DNA of 9,422 nt from Methylobacteriaceae bacterium (lineage in GTDB: Bacteria; Pseudomonadota; Alphaproteobacteria; Rhizobiales; Beijerinckiaceae): NCBI GenBank assembly GCA_019247255.1, contig JAFAPJ010000567.1, positions 1-9,422 on the forward strand. The letters are read 5' to 3'. Below the pieces are notes generated by a model, which did not search any database, was not told the DNA's origin, and worked only from the letters and a program-made list of their open reading frames with translations. Below, piece after piece: positions 6,107-9,422 of this stretch. The position numbers and the translations under genes are program-made. How positions within the stretch are numbered: position 1 is the first letter of the stretch; every line of letters starts with the position of its first letter.

Positions 6107-7186
6107 ATGAACCGCAACGAGCGAACCTATCGCATCGCGGTCATTCCGGGCGACGGGATCGGCCAGGAGGTGATGCCGGAGGGCGTGCGCGCGCTGGAAG
6201 CGGTCGCGGGCCGGCACGGCTTCACGCTCGAGCTCGACTGGTTCGACTTCGCGTCCTGCGACTACTACGCCCGGCACGGCCGCATGATGCCGGAGGACTG
6301 GAAGGAGCGGATCGGCTCGCACGACGCGATCTTCTTCGGGGCTGTGGGCTGGCCCGAGAAGGTGCCGGACCACATCTCACTCTGGGGCTCGCTCCTCCTC
6401 TTCCGGCGCGAGTTCGACCAATACGTGAACCTGCGACCTGTCCGGCTGATGCCGGGCGTGCCCTGCCCGCTCGCCGGACGGCAGCCGGGCGACATCGATT
6501 TCTGGGTCGTCCGGGAGAACACGGAGGGGGAATATTCCTCCGTCGGCGGCCGGATCTTCCCGGGCACGGAGCGCGAGGTCGTGCTGCAGGAATCCGTCTT
6601 CAGCCGCGTCGGCGTCGACCGGGTGCTCCGCTTCGCGTTCGAGCTCGCGCGCAGCCGGCCGAAGAAGCATCTCACGTCCGCCACGAAGTCGAACGGCATC
6701 TCCATCTCGATGCCGTATTGGGACGAGCGGCTCGAGGCGATGGCGGCGAGCTATCCGGACGTGCGCTCGGACAAGTACCATATCGACATCCTGACCGCGC
6801 ATTTCGTGCTCAACCCGGACCGCTTCGACGTCGTGGTCGCCTCGAACCTCTTCGGGGACATCCTGTCCGATCTCGGCCCTGCCTGCACGGGTACGATCGG
6901 GATCGCGCCGTCGGGCAACCTGAACCCAGATCGGCGCTTCCCGTCGCTCTTCGAGCCGGTTCACGGCTCGGCGCCGGACATCGCCGGCCAGGGAATCGCC
7001 AATCCGATCGGCCAGATCTGGTCCGGCGCCATGATGCTGGAGCATCTGGGCGAGCCGGACGCCGCCGCCGAGATCGTGCGCGGGATCGAGCGCGTCCTCG
7101 CCGAGCCCGCCCGGCGCACCCGCGACCTCGGCGGGCGGGCGGACACGGTCGCCTGCGGTCAGGCCGTCGCCGACGCGATCGGCTAA
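6107..7186 (+). CDS. ttuC: Tartrate dehydrogenase / D-malate dehydrogenase (decarboxylating)
   Basis: This 359-residue cytosolic enzyme belongs to the isocitrate/isopropylmalate dehydrogenase family, tartrate dehydrogenase branch. The branch acts NAD-dependently with Mn2+ on tartrate (to oxaloglycolate), meso-tartrate (to D-glycerate plus CO2) and D-malate (to pyruvate plus CO2). The N-terminal PGDGIGQEV (14-22) is the family start. GWPEKVPDHISLWGSLL (81-97) is the stretch that separates TtuC/DmlA from LeuB. Substrate arginines are expected at R100, R110 and R136 (VVRENTEGEYS). Lys194 in TKSNG and Asp227 in HIDILTAHFV are catalytic or metal-linked positions. Metal aspartates Asp251 and Asp255 lie in NLFGDILSDL. 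The NAD loop is HGSAPDIAGQGIANP (286-300). The ATG is preceded by GGGAGAGG; this rejects longer forms starting at 5987. First gene of a likely operon with the TerC and DMT genes. TtuC versus DmlA specificity cannot be read from sequence alone. Confidence 0.93.
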   Translation: MNRNERTYRIAVIPGDGIGQEVMPEGVRALEAVAGRHGFTLELDWFDFASCDYYARHGRMMPEDWKERIGSHDAIFFGAVGWPEKVPDHISLWGSLLLFRREFDQYVNLRPVRLMPGVPCPLAGRQPGDIDFWVVRENTEGEYSSVGGRIFPGTEREVVLQESVFSRVGVDRVLRFAFELARSRPKKHLTSATKSNGISISMPYWDERLEAMAASYPDVRSDKYHIDILTAHFVLNPDRFDVVVASNLFGDILSDLGPACTGTIGIAPSGNLNPDRRFPSLFEPVHGSAPDIAGQGIANPIGQIWSGAMMLEHLGEPDAAAEIVRGIERVLAEPARRTRDLGGRADTVACGQAVADAIG

Positions 7187-7213
7187 GGTCAGCGGTCGCG
7201 GAGCCGGGTCGTC

Positions 7214-7912
7214 GTGGATCAGGTGCTGGCCGAGCGCATGCTCGGCGTTCTCGAGATCGTGTGGGTCAACGTCGTCCTGTCGGGCGACAACGCCGTCGTG
7301 ATCGCGATGGCCTGCCGCGGTCTGCCCGGCCGGCTGCGCCGTCTCGGCATGATGATCGGCGCGGGCGTCGCGGTCGGGCTGCGGCTCATCTTCACGATCC
7401 TGGCGGCCGCGCTGCTGACGACGCCGCTCGTGAAGATCGCGGGCGGGCTCCTGCTCGTCTGGATCGGCGCGAAGCTGCTCGCGGGCGAGGAGGACGAGGC
7501 GGACGACATCAAGCCCAGCGACAAGCTCTGGACCGCGATCCGCACGGTCGCCATCGCGGACGCCGTCATGAGCCTCGACAACGTTCTGGCGATCGCGGCG
7601 GTCGCGAAGGGCTCGACCTTCCTGCTGATCTTCGGCCTCCTCATCTCCGTGCCGCTCGTCGTCGCCGGGGCCGCCCTCATCATGGCGGCGCTCGAGCGCT
7701 TCCCGGTCCTCGTCTGGGCGGGTGCGCTGCTGCTCGGCTGGGTCGCCGGGGACATGTTCATCAGCGACCCCTTCCTGGTCGACCGGATCGGCGCCTCGCT
7801 CGCGCACGCGCTCGAGTACCCGGCGGCTGCGGCCGGGGCGGCCCTGGTGCTGCTCGGAGGGCTCGCCCTGCGCCGCCGCGCGGCGTCGCGCTCGCGCGCG
7901 GCCCCGGGCTGA
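7214..7912 (+). CDS. TerC family (YjbE type) integral membrane protein
   Basis: A 232-residue inner-membrane protein with about seven helices: roughly 10-33, 45-68, 70-90, 110-132, 135-158, 165-183 and 202-220. The two hallmark acidic motifs are present in related helices, SGDNAVVIAMA (23-33) and DAVMSLDNVLAIA (116-128). They reflect the internal repeat of the family and include the Asp-Asn pairs thought to handle metal. An acidic, soluble loop GEEDEADDIKPSDK (91-104) separates the halves. TerC proteins are linked to tellurite resistance, and several members (E. coli Alx, Bacillus MeeF/MeeY) to Mn2+ export or protein metalation. The start is the GTG at 7214, with GGAG ten bases upstream; an ATG at 7238 would cut into helix 1. 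It begins 27 bases after the ttuC stop, so the two are probably cotranscribed. The tail (220-232) is Arg/Ala-rich. Confidence 0.9.
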   Translation: MDQVLAERMLGVLEIVWVNVVLSGDNAVVIAMACRGLPGRLRRLGMMIGAGVAVGLRLIFTILAAALLTTPLVKIAGGLLLVWIGAKLLAGEEDEADDIKPSDKLWTAIRTVAIADAVMSLDNVLAIAAVAKGSTFLLIFGLLISVPLVVAGAALIMAALERFPVLVWAGALLLGWVAGDMFISDPFLVDRIGASLAHALEYPAAAAGAALVLLGGLALRRRAASRSRAAPG

Positions 7913-7926
7913 GCGGGCGCGGTCCC

Positions 7927-8838
7927 GTGCTCACGGCCGGCGCGCGCTGGATCTACGCCCAGCCCTACCTGCTCCTCGTCCTCACGACGATGATCTGGGG
8001 CGGCAACGCGGTCGCGGGGCGGCTCGCCGTCGGGCACGTCTCGCCCATGGTCGTGACGGCTTTGCGCTGGGTGATCGTCGTTTCGCTGCTCGCGCTGCTC
8101 GGTCGGCGTCGGATCCTGCGTGATTGGCCGCACCTTCAAGGCCGCTGGCTGTCGCTCGGCCTCATGGGAGCGCTCGGCTTCACGGGCTTCAACGCGCTCT
8201 TCTACGTGGCGGCGCACCATACGAGCGCGGTCAATCTCGGCCTCATCCAGGGCATCGTGCCGGGGCTCGTGCTGCTGGGCAGCCTCCTCGCCTACGGGAC
8301 GCCGATCCGGCCGCTTCAGATCCTCGGCCTCGCGGTCGCGCTCGGCGGCGTCGCGGTCGCGGTCACGCGCGGCGAGGTCGAGGTCATGCGCCACCTCGCC
8401 TTCAACCTCGGCGACCTCTGCATGATCGGGGCATCGCTCTTCTATGCGGGCTACACGGTCGCGCTGCGCCGACGGCCTCCGGCCGAGCCGCTCACGATCT
8501 TCGCGGCGCTGGCGTTCGTGGCCTGCCTGACCTCCCTGCCGCTCCTCGCCTGGGAGGTCGGGTCCGGGGCCGTCCAATGGCCGGACCCGTTCGGCTGGGC
8601 GGTGCTCGCCTTCATCGCGATCATGCCCTCGCTCGTCTCGCAGCTCCTGTTCATGCGCGGGGTCGAGCTCATCGGGCCGGGCCGCGCCGGCCTCTTCGTC
8701 AACCTCGTACCGATCTTCGCGGCGCTGCTCGGGGTCGTGATCCTGGGCGAGACCTTCGCGCTCTACCACGCGGTCGCGCTCGGTCTCGTGCTCGGCGGGA
8801 TCGGGCTCGCCGAATCCGGCCGGCGGACCCTCGGCTGA
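7927..8838 (+). CDS. DMT superfamily (EamA) transporter
   Basis: A 303-residue inner-membrane protein with ten predicted helices arranged as two EamA repeats, about 14-145 and 160-298. Repeat 1 opens with LLLVLTTMIWGGNAVAGRLA (15-34) and includes ALRWVIVV and the FNALFYVAAHHTSAVNLGLI stretch (88-107). Repeat 2 carries GDLCMIGASLFYAGYTVALRR and ends RAGLFVNLVPIFAALLGVVI plus LGETFALYHAVALGLVLGGI, a typical EamA ending. Family members export or import amino acids, nucleosides and other small metabolites; the substrate is not predictable here. The start is the GTG at 7927, 14 bases after the TerC stop, with no strong Shine-Dalgarno sequence, so translation may depend on the upstream gene. Third gene of the likely operon; it ends three bases short of the convergent peptidase gene. 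Confidence 0.92.
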   Translation: MLTAGARWIYAQPYLLLVLTTMIWGGNAVAGRLAVGHVSPMVVTALRWVIVVSLLALLGRRRILRDWPHLQGRWLSLGLMGALGFTGFNALFYVAAHHTSAVNLGLIQGIVPGLVLLGSLLAYGTPIRPLQILGLAVALGGVAVAVTRGEVEVMRHLAFNLGDLCMIGASLFYAGYTVALRRRPPAEPLTIFAALAFVACLTSLPLLAWEVGSGAVQWPDPFGWAVLAFIAIMPSLVSQLLFMRGVELIGPGRAGLFVNLVPIFAALLGVVILGETFALYHAVALGLVLGGIGLAESGRRTLG

Positions 8839-8843
8839 GGGTC
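8826..8843. terminator. Hairpin spanning both convergent stop codons
   Basis: A perfect 7-bp stem, GACCCTC (8826-8832) with GAGGGTC (8837-8843), closes a four-base loop GGCT. It includes the TGA of the DMT gene and most of the stop codon of the peptidase gene. Neither side has a U-tract. It is placed as a bidirectional transcription end, but that role is inferred. Confidence 0.4.
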
Positions 8844-9422
8844 AGCTCCGCTCCATCGCCTCGAGCTCGGCGATGAGCCCCTCGATCATGGAGAGCCCGA
8901 TCGACCAGAAGCCCGGGTCGCGCGCGTCGAGCCCGAAAGGCGCGAGAAGCTCGTCGTAGGGCTTCGTCCCGCCCGCCGAGAGCAGCGCGAAGTAGCGCTC
9001 GACGAAGCCCTCATGGGCCCGCTCGTAGACGCCGTAGAGCGAGTTCACGAGGCAATCCCCGAAGGCGTAGGCGTAGACGTAGAAGGGCGAGTGGATGAAG
9101 TGCGGGATGTAGGTCCAGAAGGTCTCGTAGCCGGGGCCGAGCCGGATCGCGGGCCCGAGGCTCTCGCCCTGCACCGACATCCAGAGCTCGCAGAGCTGGT
9201 CGGCCGTGAGCTCGCCTTGTCGGCGCTCCGTATGGACCCGGCGCTCGAAGGCGTAGAACGCGATCTGGCGCACGACCGTGTTGATCATGTCCTCGACCTT
9301 GGCCGCGAGCATGGCCTTGCGCTCTTTCTTCTCGGCGTTGGCCAGGAGCTTACGGAACGTCAGCATCTCGCCGAACACGCTCGCAGTCTCGGCAAGCGTG
9401 AGCGGCGTCGGCGCCATCAGCG
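8842..9422 (-). CDS. pepF: M3 family oligoendopeptidase (PepF type), C-terminal part, 5' end off the window
   Basis: The last 192 residues of a zinc metallopeptidase are visible; the frame stays open past base 9422, so the ATG at 9417 is internal. The fragment begins LMAPTPLTLAETASVFGEML, the segment that in M3 oligoendopeptidases follows the HExxH helix. The Glu in LAETASVF supplies the third zinc ligand. The HExxH itself lies beyond the edge. The alpha-helical remainder has further M3 family features: INTVVRQIAFYAFERRVH, WTYIPHFIHSPFYVYAYAFG (the His/Tyr-rich substrate-binding loop), and a C-terminal PGFWSIGLSMIEGLIAELE. These enzymes degrade short peptides in the cytosol. The nearest named relative is PepF; full-length members have about 600 residues. 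The gene converges on the DMT transporter gene with three bases between stops. Confidence 0.93.
   Translation of the reverse strand, partial: LMAPTPLTLAETASVFGEMLTFRKLLANAEKKERKAMLAAKVEDMINTVVRQIAFYAFERRVHTERRQGELTADQLCELWMSVQGESLGPAIRLGPGYETFWTYIPHFIHSPFYVYAYAFGDCLVNSLYGVYERAHEGFVERYFALLSAGGTKPYDELLAPFGLDARDPGFWSIGLSMIEGLIAELEAMERS

Noticed and set aside
4969..6117. A 382-residue form of regulator B starting at 6117
   Set aside because: The extra 119 residues read through the tRNA-His gene, giving the familiar false peptide with VAQLVRAPDCGSGGPP, and overlap the ttuC start. The conserved fold begins after 5760.
6377..7807. Leftward open frame of 476 codons crossing ttuC and terC
   Set aside because: It crosses two unrelated well-supported genes and encodes a charged, low-complexity product (many EDR and DR runs); a GC-driven shadow.
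6718..8838. Rightward 706-codon frame starting inside ttuC
   Set aside because: Only the part from 7927 onward is a real protein (the DMT transporter). The upstream part is the out-of-frame reading of ttuC and terC.

Overview
The window reads as chromosomal DNA of a very GC-rich alphaproteobacterium, most likely a member of the Hyphomicrobiales (Rhizobiales) of the Methylobacteriaceae/Beijerinckiaceae kind. Support comes from the strong GC bias at third codon positions, an HWE-family sensor kinase, 263-residue Crp/Fnr regulators ending in an ACEC motif, and a tRNA-His with U72 and A73, the divergent form known from a subgroup of alphaproteobacteria including Caulobacter. No transposase, phage gene, integrase, CRISPR array or other mobile signature was seen. 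Codon and base use look uniform throughout.

Left part (1-2852). A periplasmic PQQ-dependent sugar (aldose) dehydrogenase runs leftward off the edge. It is divergent from a pirin-family dioxygenase-like protein, and the gap between them holds a perfect 20-bp palindrome. The pirin gene converges on a leftward gene for an ABC-transporter solute-binding protein of the NMT1/SsuA (NitT/TauT) type. No permease or ATPase gene is beside it. A stem-loop spans the stop codon at that junction.

Middle part (2853-5961). This is a regulatory cluster. A rightward Crp/Fnr regulator (called A here) is translationally coupled to a cytosolic PAS-HWE histidine kinase. A second Crp/Fnr regulator of the same length (B) converges on the kinase. 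Upstream of regulator A lie two tandem TGTC-N8-GACA palindromes 23 bp apart, which have the geometry of Crp-superfamily operators. A tRNA-His(GUG) gene lies upstream of regulator B on the same strand.

Right part (6107-9422). Three closely spaced rightward genes probably form an operon: tartrate/D-malate dehydrogenase (ttuC type), a TerC-family membrane protein, and a ten-helix DMT/EamA transporter. The operon converges on the C-terminal part of an M3-family oligoendopeptidase entering from the right edge, and a perfect hairpin spans both stop codons.

The most unusual items are the tandem operator pair and the regulator-kinase-regulator cluster it may control. Next is the pairing of a probably Mn-dependent dehydrogenase with a TerC protein. 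No complete new defence or mobile system was recognised.
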